Of a stretch of DNA of 9,482 bases, positions 1-7,502 are shown in pieces. Numbering within the stretch: position 1 is the first letter of the stretch; every line of letters starts with the position of its first letter. The DNA is from JBKQWK01 sp052139595. GTDB taxonomy: Bacteria; Actinomycetota; Thermoleophilia; UBA2241. The DNA lies in NCBI GenBank assembly GCA_052139595.1, contig JBKQWK010000060.1, forward strand, positions 1-9,482, written 5' to 3'. The notes under the pieces were generated by a model. It was given only the letters and a program-made list of their open reading frames with translations, searched no databases and was not told the origin of the DNA. The position numbers and the translations under genes are program-made.

Positions 1-86
1 CGCATCAGTTCTCGCCCCTTCGTGGCGGCAATGCGTCGGCGACAGCGCTCTGTGCGGCATCTTCGGGCGCTCCACATGTTTGGTAG

Positions 87-401
87 TCAGGTGCTCACGG
101 CAGGGGGTAGGAAGCGGAGCAGATTACCGCCATCCAGGAGCTCAAACGGCTTGTTGTTGGCAACCTCGAAGGACGCTTTGCCATAGCCGCTCGTGGTCAC
201 GAGAATCCCCTTCGAGGCGCCCCCATTCAGCATTGTCTCACCGAGGCCGCGCCAAGCCGCGACGTCGACGGTGTTCTTGTAACGCTTCGCTTGTAGTACG
301 ACTTTGCCGCCGAAGATCGGCCGTGCGTCGCAGGCGACGCAGTCCACTCCGCCGTCGCGAGTCGCTTGGGTAAGCCCCAATCCACCGATTGCCCTCTCCA
401 T
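87..401 (-). pseudogene. Mrr-like restriction endonuclease, C-terminal catalytic fragment
   Basis: From the ATG at 401 this frame gives 104 residues that read as the C-terminal catalytic core of an Mrr-type (Mrr_cat, PD-(D/E)XK-like) endonuclease. Visible are TQATRDGGVD (residues 11-20, catalytic Asp20), GGKVVLQAKRYKN (31-43, the Gln37-x-Lys39 pair that replaces E-x-K in this family), GILVTTSGYGKASFEVAN (65-82) and the closing LLDGGNLL. Mrr family members cut modified or foreign DNA. Full-length members carry more sequence before the RDGG motif: the first helices of the nuclease fold and usually a winged-helix or membrane region. Here the frame stays open to a TTG at 536, but that part (Arg/Ser/Pro rich) does not look like the family. 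I therefore call it a 5'-truncated remnant. It could instead be a short standalone domain. No ribosome binding site is evident at 401. Confidence 0.6.
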
Positions 402-680
402 GCCGGCCTGGCCGGTCCGGGATCGCGCCTCCCCTTGGCGGCTGGAGGTGACTTTGGCTGGCCGACAGTGTCCGGATGAGGGTCGCCACGGATCGCCGGC
501 AGCGCTTTGGCTCTGTCGCTGGCTAGGCGCGGGCAAACCGAGGTCGGCCTGAGGGGGCAGTCGGTGGATTTGGGGTAAAGGGTATATATCGGCCTAAGTC
601 AATGGCCGCCCGGATAAAGGCCCGGCGGCGGGACGCGTGGGGGTGCCCCGGGTGCTGCCGCAAATCGTCGCGAACGGCTA

Positions 681-687
681 AAGGAGA
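681..687 (+). promoter_or_regulatory. Ribosome binding site of the alcohol dehydrogenase
   Basis: AAGGAGA is a near-consensus Shine-Dalgarno sequence, with GGAG ending five bases before the ATG at 692. It decides the start: an in-frame ATG at 602 would add 30 Arg/Cys-rich residues that do not belong to the family. Confidence 0.85.
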
Positions 688-691
688 TCCC

Positions 692-1747
692 ATGAAAGCA
701 CTGGTTTATGGTGGTCCGGGTAAAAAGTCCTGGCAGGACGTTCCGGAACCGCAAATCATTCACCCCACCGACGTGATCGTGCGCGTCGATACGACCACCA
801 TCTGCGGAACGGATCTGCACATCCTCAAGGGCGATGTGCCGGCGGTCGAGAACGGCCGGATACTGGGCCACGAAGGCGTCGGCACGATCATGGAACTCGG
901 TTCGTCCGTGGGCAGCCTCCAGGTGGGCGACCGGGTCATCATCTCCTGCATCAAGTCCTGCGGACACTGCGCCAATTGCAAGGCCGGCCTCTATTCTCAT
1001 TGCCTGGGAGACGCAGGGCAGTCTGGCATCGGCTGGATCTTCGGGCATCTGATCGACGGCACTCAGGCCGAATATGTCCGCGTTCCGTATGCGGAGAACT
1101 CGCTGTACAAGATCCCGGCGGGTGTCAGTGATGACCAGGCCGTCATGCTTTCGGACATCCTGCCCACGGGTTTCGAGATCGGCGTCCAGTACGGCGGGGT
1201 CAAACCCGGGGACGTGGTAGCGGTAATCGGGGCCGGACCGGTGGGTTTGGCGGCCATGGCCACGGCCGGACTTTACGGCGCGGCCACAATCATTGCCATC
1301 GACTTGGACGAAAACCGCCTGGAGCAGGCCAAGGAGTTCGGCGCCAGCGACGTCGTCGTCTCCGGAACAGCCGACTGGAAGGAGCAGGTTCTGGCGCTGA
1401 CCGACGGCGCCGGTGTCGATGTGGCCATTGAGGCGGTCGGCGTTCCGCAAACCTTTGCTATGGCCACTGAGCTGGTCCGCCCCGGGGGCAACGTGGCCAA
1501 CGTCGGGGTCCACGGCAAGCCGGTCGAATTGCATCTGGAGAAGCTCTGGATCCAGAACATCCACATCAGCATGGGTCTGGTCAACGCCAACACAACCCCC
1601 ATGCTGCTGAAGCTGGTGGCCCAGAAGAAGATCCCGGCTGAGAAGCTTGTGACCCATCATTTCAGCTTCGACCAGATCCTGGATGCCTACGACACCTTTT
1701 CGCGGGCGGCCGAAACCAAGGCCCTGAAGGTTGTTATCAGGCACTAG
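692..1747 (+). CDS. Zinc-dependent alcohol dehydrogenase (medium-chain dehydrogenase/reductase)
   Basis: This is a complete 351-residue cytosolic medium-chain dehydrogenase that oxidises an alcohol or reduces an aldehyde/ketone with a nicotinamide cofactor. Catalytic zinc ligands are visible at Cys38 (in ICGTD), His60-Glu61 (GHEGVG) and Asp155. A structural zinc lobe uses Cys90, Cys93, Cys96 and Cys104 (C-x2-C-x2-C-x7-C). The Rossmann motif GAGPVG is at 180-185. Asp204, at the end of the second strand (IAIDLD), argues for NAD over NADP, because the NADP-dependent secondary-alcohol dehydrogenases have Gly there. Length and the DILPTGFE segment fit the group containing Thermoanaerobacter/Clostridium secondary alcohol dehydrogenases, but those lack the four-Cys lobe seen here. 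The substrate cannot be read from sequence. It stands alone on its strand, with a strong ribosome binding site, and looks intact. Confidence 0.93.
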   Translation: MKALVYGGPGKKSWQDVPEPQIIHPTDVIVRVDTTTICGTDLHILKGDVPAVENGRILGHEGVGTIMELGSSVGSLQVGDRVIISCIKSCGHCANCKAGLYSHCLGDAGQSGIGWIFGHLIDGTQAEYVRVPYAENSLYKIPAGVSDDQAVMLSDILPTGFEIGVQYGGVKPGDVVAVIGAGPVGLAAMATAGLYGAATIIAIDLDENRLEQAKEFGASDVVVSGTADWKEQVLALTDGAGVDVAIEAVGVPQTFAMATELVRPGGNVANVGVHGKPVELHLEKLWIQNIHISMGLVNANTTPMLLKLVAQKKIPAEKLVTHHFSFDQILDAYDTFSRAAETKALKVVIRH

Positions 1748-2317
1748 TCTTGCAGCCCGGCGACCAACGGCTGGGTCTTCTGGCAGTACCGTGACGCCGC
1801 GTCAGGCGAGCTGCGCGATCGACGACGTACGCCAGCAGCACCTGCGCGAGCGCGCCTGAAGCAACAGTTGCCGGACCCTTTTGAGCGGCGTGGCGTTGCT
1901 GGGCTTGGCACTTCGAGGTCGGCAGCCCGTCGGCAACGATGCCGTGTGCAGGTAGAAAGCAGGCGCCACAGGTCGTGGAGTCCGGTGCCCTGGCGCGTAA
2001 CGGCGCGCAACAACTGCAGCGTCGTTGCCGACCATCAGGTCTTGAGTGAGACCCGTACCGCCATCGGTGGCAACCGTCTCGCGGCAGTGGCATCTTCGCC
2101 TGAGGCTCAGGCGCCCTGTCCAAACTCCGCCGCCCGGACCTCGTCTTTGCTCGCAGCCGGTGGTAGTCATCCAGTACGGCCCTCCCTGACTGTCATTCGC
2201 TGCAGTCAACACGGGCCGCAGAAGCAGGCTACTACCTGCCTTCAGCAACCGGCAAGGGTGACATTGCGTCTGCCCCGAGCTCAGCGGGTCCGTCCCCTTG
2301 ATGGTTATAATGAGCGC
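1748..2317. other. Gene-poor stretch between the dehydrogenase and the methyltransferase operon
   Basis: About 570 bases hold no protein I recognise on either strand. The open frames here are Arg/Ala/Pro/Ser rich, overlap one another and match no family motif. Just after the dehydrogenase stop are two short inverted repeats. CAGCC at 1753-1757 pairs with GGCTG at 1769-1773, and TGACG at 1792-1796 pairs with CGTCA at 1800-1804. Neither has a run of T after it, so a terminator role is only possible. No helix-turn-helix controller gene for the restriction system is visible. The stretch could be a decayed gene or mobile-element scar, but I cannot name it. Confidence 0.5.
2306..2311 (+). promoter_or_regulatory. 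Probable -10 box of the restriction-modification operon (leaderless start)
   Basis: A perfect TATAAT lies with only six bases between it and the ATG at 2318. Sigma70-type transcription starts about seven bases after the -10 hexamer, so the first transcribed base would be at or next to the A of the start codon. That predicts a leaderless mRNA. No ribosome binding site precedes the ATG, which fits. No good -35 is found at the expected distance (around 2283-2288), so promoter strength is uncertain. Confidence 0.55.
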
Positions 2318-3142
2318 ATGGAGACAGCCGGGAAGATCACGAGAGTGCGCCCGATCGTGAAGTGGGCGGGGGGAAAGTCGCAGCTACTCGGCGAGCTCTC
2401 CTCCCATCTACCCGACACCTTCGGGCGCTACTTTGAACCATTCGGCGGGAGTGCCGCGCTTCTCTTTCACCTGCAACCGCGTCGCGCGACTCTAGCCGAT
2501 GCCAACGATGAGCTCATGAACTGCTACCGCGTCGTCAAGAATGACGTGGAGAACCTGATCGCTGACCTCTCGACGCACGAGAACCGTGCTGATTACTTCT
2601 ACGCGACGCGAGCGGTCGATCCGGCCGTCCTTGATGAGATCGAAAGGGCGTCGCGCTTCATCTACCTCAACCGCACGTGCTTCAACGGCCTCTACCGCGT
2701 CAACAGACGTGGCCAGTTCAACACGCCCTTCGGGGCCTACAGGAACCCGCGCATCTGCGACGCGGACAACCTGAGAGCCGCCAGTATGTTGCTTCGCGAC
2801 GTGGAGCTACTCGATTGCGACTATCGCGACGCCCTTGCACTTGCCGAGGCCGGCGATTTCGTCTACCTCGACCCGCCGTACGTCCCCGTCTCACAGTTCT
2901 CCGACTTCAAACGATATACGAAGGAGCAGTTCCGCGAGGAAGACCATTCTGCTTTGGCGCTGGTCTTCCGCGACTTGGACGAGCGAGGTTGCCGGGTGAT
3001 GTTGAGCAACAGCAGCGTACCGCTCGTGCGCGATCTCTACGGCGGGTTCAATATCGAGATCGTTCAGGCGCGCCGTCTGATCAATCGCAATGTCTCCGGC
3101 CGAGGCTGCGTTGACGAGCTCATCATCAGAAACTATGGGTAG
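2318..3142 (+). CDS. DNA adenine N6-methyltransferase, D12 (Dam-like) class, M1 of a type IIS system
   Basis: This 274-residue enzyme transfers a methyl group from S-adenosylmethionine to N6 of adenine in a specific DNA site. Motif X is at 11-20 (RPIVKWAGGK), motif I (SAM binding) at 39-45 (FEPFGGS), and a LNRTCFNGLYRVN segment typical of Dam-class enzymes at 117-129. The catalytic motif IV DPPY is at 185-188, followed by a QFSDFKRYT-type segment as in FokI/DpnII-type methylases. The frame is open for 150 codons upstream to 1868. That stretch is unlike any methylase, and the family normally begins just before motif X, so I start at the ATG at 2318, directly behind a TATAAT. Its stop overlaps the start of the second methyltransferase by eight bases. 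Methylation of one strand of the nuclease's asymmetric site is the inferred role. Confidence 0.92.
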   Translation: METAGKITRVRPIVKWAGGKSQLLGELSSHLPDTFGRYFEPFGGSAALLFHLQPRRATLADANDELMNCYRVVKNDVENLIADLSTHENRADYFYATRAVDPAVLDEIERASRFIYLNRTCFNGLYRVNRRGQFNTPFGAYRNPRICDADNLRAASMLLRDVELLDCDYRDALALAEAGDFVYLDPPYVPVSQFSDFKRYTKEQFREEDHSALALVFRDLDERGCRVMLSNSSVPLVRDLYGGFNIEIVQARRLINRNVSGRGCVDELIIRNYG

Positions 3143-4208
3143 CCGGGCGGCGGCCGGCGAGGATGGAACTGTCGCCCTCGACGCCAGGCTGAGCCACTTC
3201 CCCGTTTCCCGTTTCATGGGGAGCAAGAGGAAGCTGCTCGGCTTCATCGCCGACGTGGCGAGCCAGCTGGACTTCGAGACCGCACTCGACGCCTTCTCGG
3301 GCGGCGGGTACGTCTCATACTTGCTCAAGGCGATGGGCAAGTCCGTGCAGTCCAACGACTTCTTGGCGTACAGCTACCGCATCACGCACTCGCTCGTTGA
3401 GAACTCGTGCGTCAGACTTGATGCCTCTGACGTAGAAACGCTGCTGGAGGTCGACGACGGCGCTTCGACATTCATTCGCGACACGTTCAACGGTCTGTAC
3501 TTCAACCCGGAAGACAACGAGCTCCTCGATCGCGTGTGGGGCAACGTGCCGCGGTTGGATGACGAGTTCAAGAGATCGCTCGCCGTGGCCGCTCTGTGCC
3601 GCGCCGCGCTGAAGAAGCAGCCGCGTGGCGTCTTCACGGTCACCGGCTCTCGCTACGACGACGGCCGCGCCGACCTCAGGATGACGATGCAAGAGCAGTT
3701 CGTGAGGTCAGTCGCGGAGCACAACGACGCGGTCTTCGACAATGGCACCGTGGGCCGAGCCTTCAATCTGGACATCAGGGACTTCCACCGCTCCGGTTAC
3801 GATCTCGTGTATATCGACACGCCCTACTACTCGCCTCATTCGGACAACGACTACGTGAGGCGATACCACTTCGTTGAGGGGCTCGCTACCTACTGGACGG
3901 CGACGAGCATCATGGAGAATACCAAGACCAAGCGTATCGCGAAGCGAGACACTCCCTTCTCGTCGGCGCGCCGCATCTACGGAGCTCTCGACGACACCTT
4001 CGCGAAATTCCCCGGCAGCATCCTTCTCGTCTCGTACTCGTCGAACGCCATCCCCACAAAGAATGAAATGGTCGAGATGTTGCGGCGCCACCGCCGGCAG
4101 GTTGACGTCTTCGAAGTTGATCACCGATACAGCTTCGGTACCCATGCGCACAAGGTTGGGAGCAACCGGAACAAGGTGTCCGAATACCTCTTCCTCGCCC
4201 GGCCATGA
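3135..4208 (+). CDS. Second DNA adenine N6-methyltransferase, D12 class, M2 of the type IIS system
   Basis: This 357-residue protein is a divergent D12-class adenine methyltransferase. Motif X is at 27-35 (RFMGSKRKLL region) and the SAM-binding motif I around 50-60 (ALDAFSGGGYV). LVYIDTPYYSP at 224-234 gives motif IV as DTPY (228-231) instead of the usual DPPY. It differs clearly from its upstream partner, so the pair is not a recent duplication. I chose the ATG at 3135, which overlaps the first methylase's stop codon by eight bases; an in-frame GTG/ATG-type start at 3090 would lie deep inside that gene. Its own stop shares ATGA with the nuclease start, indicating translational coupling. With an asymmetric target, a second methylase would protect the complementary strand. 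This is inferred from family architecture; the site itself is unknown. Confidence 0.88.
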   Translation: MGSRAAAGEDGTVALDARLSHFPVSRFMGSKRKLLGFIADVASQLDFETALDAFSGGGYVSYLLKAMGKSVQSNDFLAYSYRITHSLVENSCVRLDASDVETLLEVDDGASTFIRDTFNGLYFNPEDNELLDRVWGNVPRLDDEFKRSLAVAALCRAALKKQPRGVFTVTGSRYDDGRADLRMTMQEQFVRSVAEHNDAVFDNGTVGRAFNLDIRDFHRSGYDLVYIDTPYYSPHSDNDYVRRYHFVEGLATYWTATSIMENTKTKRIAKRDTPFSSARRIYGALDDTFAKFPGSILLVSYSSNAIPTKNEMVEMLRRHRRQVDVFEVDHRYSFGTHAHKVGSNRNKVSEYLFLARP

Positions 4209-6142
4209 AGACGTGGAACATCGGTAACACGACGGTCCGCAACCCTGAGCGGATACGGCACGCCCTGCAAGTCTTCGCTGATCACTTCGTCGGCCACAAG
4301 TGGGACGCGGACGCCGAGGAACGGTTCTACCGCGCACTCGTCGAGGCCGAGGTCTACGCACCGCAAGGCGGAGCCGTCAAGGCTACGAGCACCGGACAGG
4401 CGGGACGCAAGTGGGCTTCCGCGTTCAAGCAGCTCGGTTTTGCTCGAGTCGGACGTCGAGCGGGCCTCGTTGAGCTGACAGCCGTCGGTGAGGAGCTGCT
4501 CAGGGATGAGCTGTCAACGGAGGACGTCTTCCTGCGCCAACTGTTGAAGTATCATCTGCCGTCGCCGCTCGAGCCTCGGACCAGAAGCGACGGGTTCGAC
4601 GTCTATCCGTTCCGTCTCACGCTGCGGATCCTGAACAACCTGCGGCTGGCCGGGTCCCCTGGGATCACCAAAGAGGAGCTCGGTCTGTTCGTCGTCACGA
4701 CCATGCTCGATAGTCGAGAGACTGACGCAACGGGACGCATCCTGACATACCGCAACGAGAGGAATGACGTCACGGGCAGGGTCGCCAAGAAGCGGTTCTA
4801 CGCTCGGCGGCGTCTTGAGGTCGCCAACGAACTCTACGGGGCCGAGGAGCAGGCCAAGAAGTATGAGCTGCTCACCGTCGTGATCGACCACGTGAGCGCC
4901 GATCTCGACTACCTGCACTCGGCAGAAGCCGACGAGTTGCTGTCTGAGATCGTGCGCTCCGGCAAAGGATTCCGAACGGCGAAGGCCCAAGCCCTCAAGC
5001 GGAAGCTGCGGGACGGGGTCCGGACTGGCTCGCCGCGAGCTGAACTCTGGGAGATGGTGTCGGGGCAGTATTTCGCGACCCGGGCAGGGAGCTTCGGTGA
5101 CTACGCAGACACGGCCGCGCGATACTTCACCATGAGCGGGCTGTTCTCGCTTGCCGGAAGCAAACTGGTCTTCAAGGAGAGCCTGCTGCCGCTCGTGGAG
5201 AGCTTCGCCGCCGAGGTCTATCCGTCGTACGACGAGTCGAACTACCTCGAGGCGTTCTACGACCCGAACCTGCCGACGCTTCCGAGTGACAACATCCACG
5301 TGCTCGAGGCGATGGTGACGTCGCTGCGCGTCAGGCAGGTTGAGCTCGCAGACTCACTTGGCATGTCGGCGCCAGCGCCGATCGCGGTCGCGGCGGTGAG
5401 GCCGGCCGAGCTGAAACGGCAGATGGATTCGCTCCGGCGCACGGTGACCGATCTTCGCGAGTTGCAGTTTTACCGCGAGCAGGCGCGACAGTCGCAGGAG
5501 ATCGTGAGCTTCTTCGACGAGATCAAGAGCGGGTCCCTGTTCGGAGGCGAAGCCTACCTGCCGGCGTTCTACGAGTGGAACATCTGGCGCGTATTCCTCG
5601 CCATCAACGAGATCCGGAACTCGATCCCTGAGACGAGGGGCTTTAGGATCGATGAGGAAATGTATCCTGTTCACCACGCTGCCGGCGGTCGGCCTGATAT
5701 GCTTTTCGAGTACGACCACTGCCTGCTCGTCGTCGAAGCAAGCTTGTCGACCGGCGAGAATCAGTGGTCGCAAGAGCAAGAGCCAGTGCAGAGGCACGTC
5801 AAGGACGTCATGCGCAGTTGCCCCGGGAAACGCGTTTGCGGCATCTTCGTCGCTCCACGCATAGATCCGAATACAGCCGTTAATTTCCGTCGAGCCTACG
5901 CGTGGCTCAACGATAAAGAGGTCCCCCTCGACATCGTTCCGCTAACGACCGATCAGTTGACTCGAATCCTCGCGTGGCAGGCTGATCACGAATACGACAC
6001 CGCAAAGCTGCTCGCTCTTGTGCTCGACTTGGCGGCCGCTAAAGACAACGTTGGGGACGGAGTTGAGTGGCTCGCCGTGATCGGTCGGGAAATCGAGTTG
6101 CGCGTCGGCACCCGGCCGCCCACCGCAAGCCTGACGGCTTAG
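4205..6142 (+). CDS. Type IIS restriction endonuclease or nickase, AlwI/N.BstNBI family
   Basis: This 645-residue protein resembles the AlwI, PleI, MlyI and N.BstNBI/N.BspD6I enzymes, which read an asymmetric five-base site and cut a few bases away. The N-terminal two thirds (about 1-360) match the recognition part of N.BstNBI as I remember it: EDVFLRQLLKYHLPS (106-120), GITKEELGLF (153-162), TYRNERN (181-187), ADTAARYFTMSGLF (301-314) and YDPNLP (352-357). A helical linker (about 360-440) leads to a C-terminal PD-(D/E)XK nuclease. There Glu457, Asp498 (GGRPDM), Glu511 (VVEAS), Glu524 and His531 (EPVQRH) align with the catalytic residues reported for N.BspD6I. The Asp-Glu-Glu-His spacings of 13, 13 and 7 are identical. 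It starts in an ATGA overlap with the second methylase and has no ribosome binding site of its own, so its synthesis probably follows methylase translation. Whether it nicks or cuts both strands is open. Confidence 0.88.
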   Translation: MKTWNIGNTTVRNPERIRHALQVFADHFVGHKWDADAEERFYRALVEAEVYAPQGGAVKATSTGQAGRKWASAFKQLGFARVGRRAGLVELTAVGEELLRDELSTEDVFLRQLLKYHLPSPLEPRTRSDGFDVYPFRLTLRILNNLRLAGSPGITKEELGLFVVTTMLDSRETDATGRILTYRNERNDVTGRVAKKRFYARRRLEVANELYGAEEQAKKYELLTVVIDHVSADLDYLHSAEADELLSEIVRSGKGFRTAKAQALKRKLRDGVRTGSPRAELWEMVSGQYFATRAGSFGDYADTAARYFTMSGLFSLAGSKLVFKESLLPLVESFAAEVYPSYDESNYLEAFYDPNLPTLPSDNIHVLEAMVTSLRVRQVELADSLGMSAPAPIAVAAVRPAELKRQMDSLRRTVTDLRELQFYREQARQSQEIVSFFDEIKSGSLFGGEAYLPAFYEWNIWRVFLAINEIRNSIPETRGFRIDEEMYPVHHAAGGRPDMLFEYDHCLLVVEASLSTGENQWSQEQEPVQRHVKDVMRSCPGKRVCGIFVAPRIDPNTAVNFRRAYAWLNDKEVPLDIVPLTTDQLTRILAWQADHEYDTAKLLALVLDLAAAKDNVGDGVEWLAVIGREIELRVGTRPPTASLTA

Positions 6143-6552
6143 GAGTCTTTGAGCCGCGACAGCAGCGTGTACTGTTCAACGGCCGATGCGTCCAGCACTT
6201 GCAGGCTGGTTCGCTGATCGTATCGCGTCTCACCTGCGGGGGTCGGATGCGCGCTGGCGGCAGGCCCAAGAGCCGGTGTGGCCGCATCAATAGGATCTCG
6301 CGCTGCCATCACTGGTGAGATTGTCGAGGCGATTGCTGATCTGCGGAGGCTGCGAATTCCACTCGCGTGCCGTCGGCAACTCGTCGGCAGCGCTCCATTT
6401 GTACCACCTTATATGTCCTTTTTGCTGACGAAATAGGTCACGTTGTCCGGTGCTCCTCACACTGGCGGCGGGCTGGATCTACTACTCTGCCGATAGTCTC
6501 AAGTCCACGGCCTGGTCTTCTTATCCCATCTGGGGGATGGCACGTGACACCT
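6143..6552. other. Intergenic region between convergent operons
   Basis: About 410 bases separate the ends of the convergent nuclease and VWA genes. Open frames here are short and unlike known proteins, and no separate small cleavage subunit of the BspD6I type is visible. AAGCC (6127-6131) and GGCTT (6136-6140), around the nuclease stop, make a weak five-base stem without a T-run. A somewhat AT-richer patch with TTATATGTCCTTTTT lies near 6409-6423. No convincing terminator was found for either operon. Confidence 0.5.
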
Positions 6553-7461
6553 CTATCGCAGCAGGTGATCGGCGAGGTCGAGCATGCACCGGGGGAGCGA
6601 GGCGAACCTGTCGACAGGCACCAATTGACCGCCCCCGGCACGCGCCACATCGCGGCCGATCAAGCGCTTCGGGGCGATCCAGCTGCGTGCCCTGGCACTG
6701 TCCGTCGCCCCTGCGACCGTTTGTTCTTGCGTTAGCAGTACGTGTAGCCGGCGGAAGCGCGCGGCCGCTCGGCGCGGATCGGCGCCGGCTGTGTAAAGGC
6801 CATCACTTACAAGCACAGCGCTGCGTCTCGGGTTTCGGCCGCGCGCGAGCTGCGCGTGTCCGAGTTCCAGCGCCGCCGCAACGTTGGTCGCTCCGCCGCA
6901 TCGCGTTGCCAGCATGCGTCGCACGAGCTCGGGGACCGGCACTTCTTCGTGCAGTCGGGCCACCACTCGAGCCTCATCGGCAAAGAGGACCACCGAGAGA
7001 TCGCCGGGACGCAGATGGAGTGCCATGACAGCGGTGGCCACAGCGGCCAAGGCCATCTTCTCGCCGGCCATGCTCAGTGAGGTGTCGATCATGAGCACGA
7101 TCTCGTGCCGGCGCTCCTCACGACGATTGACGATCCAGTCACCGGGCTCAGGGTGTGGTTTGCCGAGCACATTTTCCAGTGTCGTCTCGACGTCAAGCTC
7201 AGCGGCGTAGACCTCGCGCAGTGGCTCCCGGACGACTCGCGTAGCGCCGCGCAGCGGGCCTACCAGCTGTCGGGCGCGCGCCAGAACGGCACGCGCCCCT
7301 AACCACTCAGCGTAGAAGCGCAGGCCGGAGTCGATGATGCGGCAGTCGCGGCGGGTGAGATTCACGGCGATCGTCCAATCGTCGAGGTCGGCGGCGGCGG
7401 CGACGTTGTAACGCTCGGCGAGTGCAGTCCTCGCAGCAGGGCCGGCGCCGCCCTGCGGCAA
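6553..7461 (-). CDS. von Willebrand factor A domain protein with complete MIDAS
   Basis: The frame gives about 302 residues, with a VWA domain in the second half. The metal-ion-dependent adhesion site is complete: Asp126-x-Ser128-x-Ser130 (MIDTSLS), Thr192 (GGATNV) and Asp220 (VLVSDG). The N-terminal 110 residues are helical and end in a ...GDWIVNRREERRHEIVLMID lead-in. Such proteins work with a MoxR-type ATPase, here the gene just upstream, in assembling, activating or metal-loading a client; the client is unknown. The start is uncertain. The TTG at 7461 has no ribosome binding site and leaves a 41-base gap to the ATPase stop, while the frame is open further back without a good start. A very GC-rich tract at 7480-7500 could hide a frameshift, so the true N-terminus may be longer. 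Confidence 0.82.
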   Translation of the reverse strand: MPQGGAGPAARTALAERYNVAAAADLDDWTIAVNLTRRDCRIIDSGLRFYAEWLGARAVLARARQLVGPLRGATRVVREPLREVYAAELDVETTLENVLGKPHPEPGDWIVNRREERRHEIVLMIDTSLSMAGEKMALAAVATAVMALHLRPGDLSVVLFADEARVVARLHEEVPVPELVRRMLATRCGGATNVAAALELGHAQLARGRNPRRSAVLVSDGLYTAGADPRRAAARFRRLHVLLTQEQTVAGATDSARARSWIAPKRLIGRDVARAGGGQLVPVDRFASLPRCMLDLADHLLR

Positions 7462-7502
7462 GCACGTTGGCGAGCGTGGCGGGGGCGCCCCGCCGGGGGC
7501 GC

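Noticed and set aside
602..691. 30-residue N-terminal extension of the alcohol dehydrogenase
   Set aside because: The strong Shine-Dalgarno at 681-687 and the family's usual start at MKALVYGG point to the ATG at 692.
599..1744. Long minus-strand frame opposite the alcohol dehydrogenase
   Set aside because: It mirrors the dehydrogenase codons, matches no family, and is a typical antisense shadow in GC-rich DNA.
1737..2248. Minus-strand frames that might be a transposase remnant
   Set aside because: No DDE or helix-turn-helix motif, terminal repeats or target duplication could be seen.
3090..3134. Earlier start of the second methylase
   Set aside because: It would overlap the first methylase by more than 50 bases and adds no family sequence; the ATG at 3135 gives the common short overlap.
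4205..6142. GGATC and GAGTC occurrences within the nuclease gene as clues to its target
   Set aside because: Both sequences occur in the gene, and a protected host tolerates its own sites, so their presence does not tell them apart.
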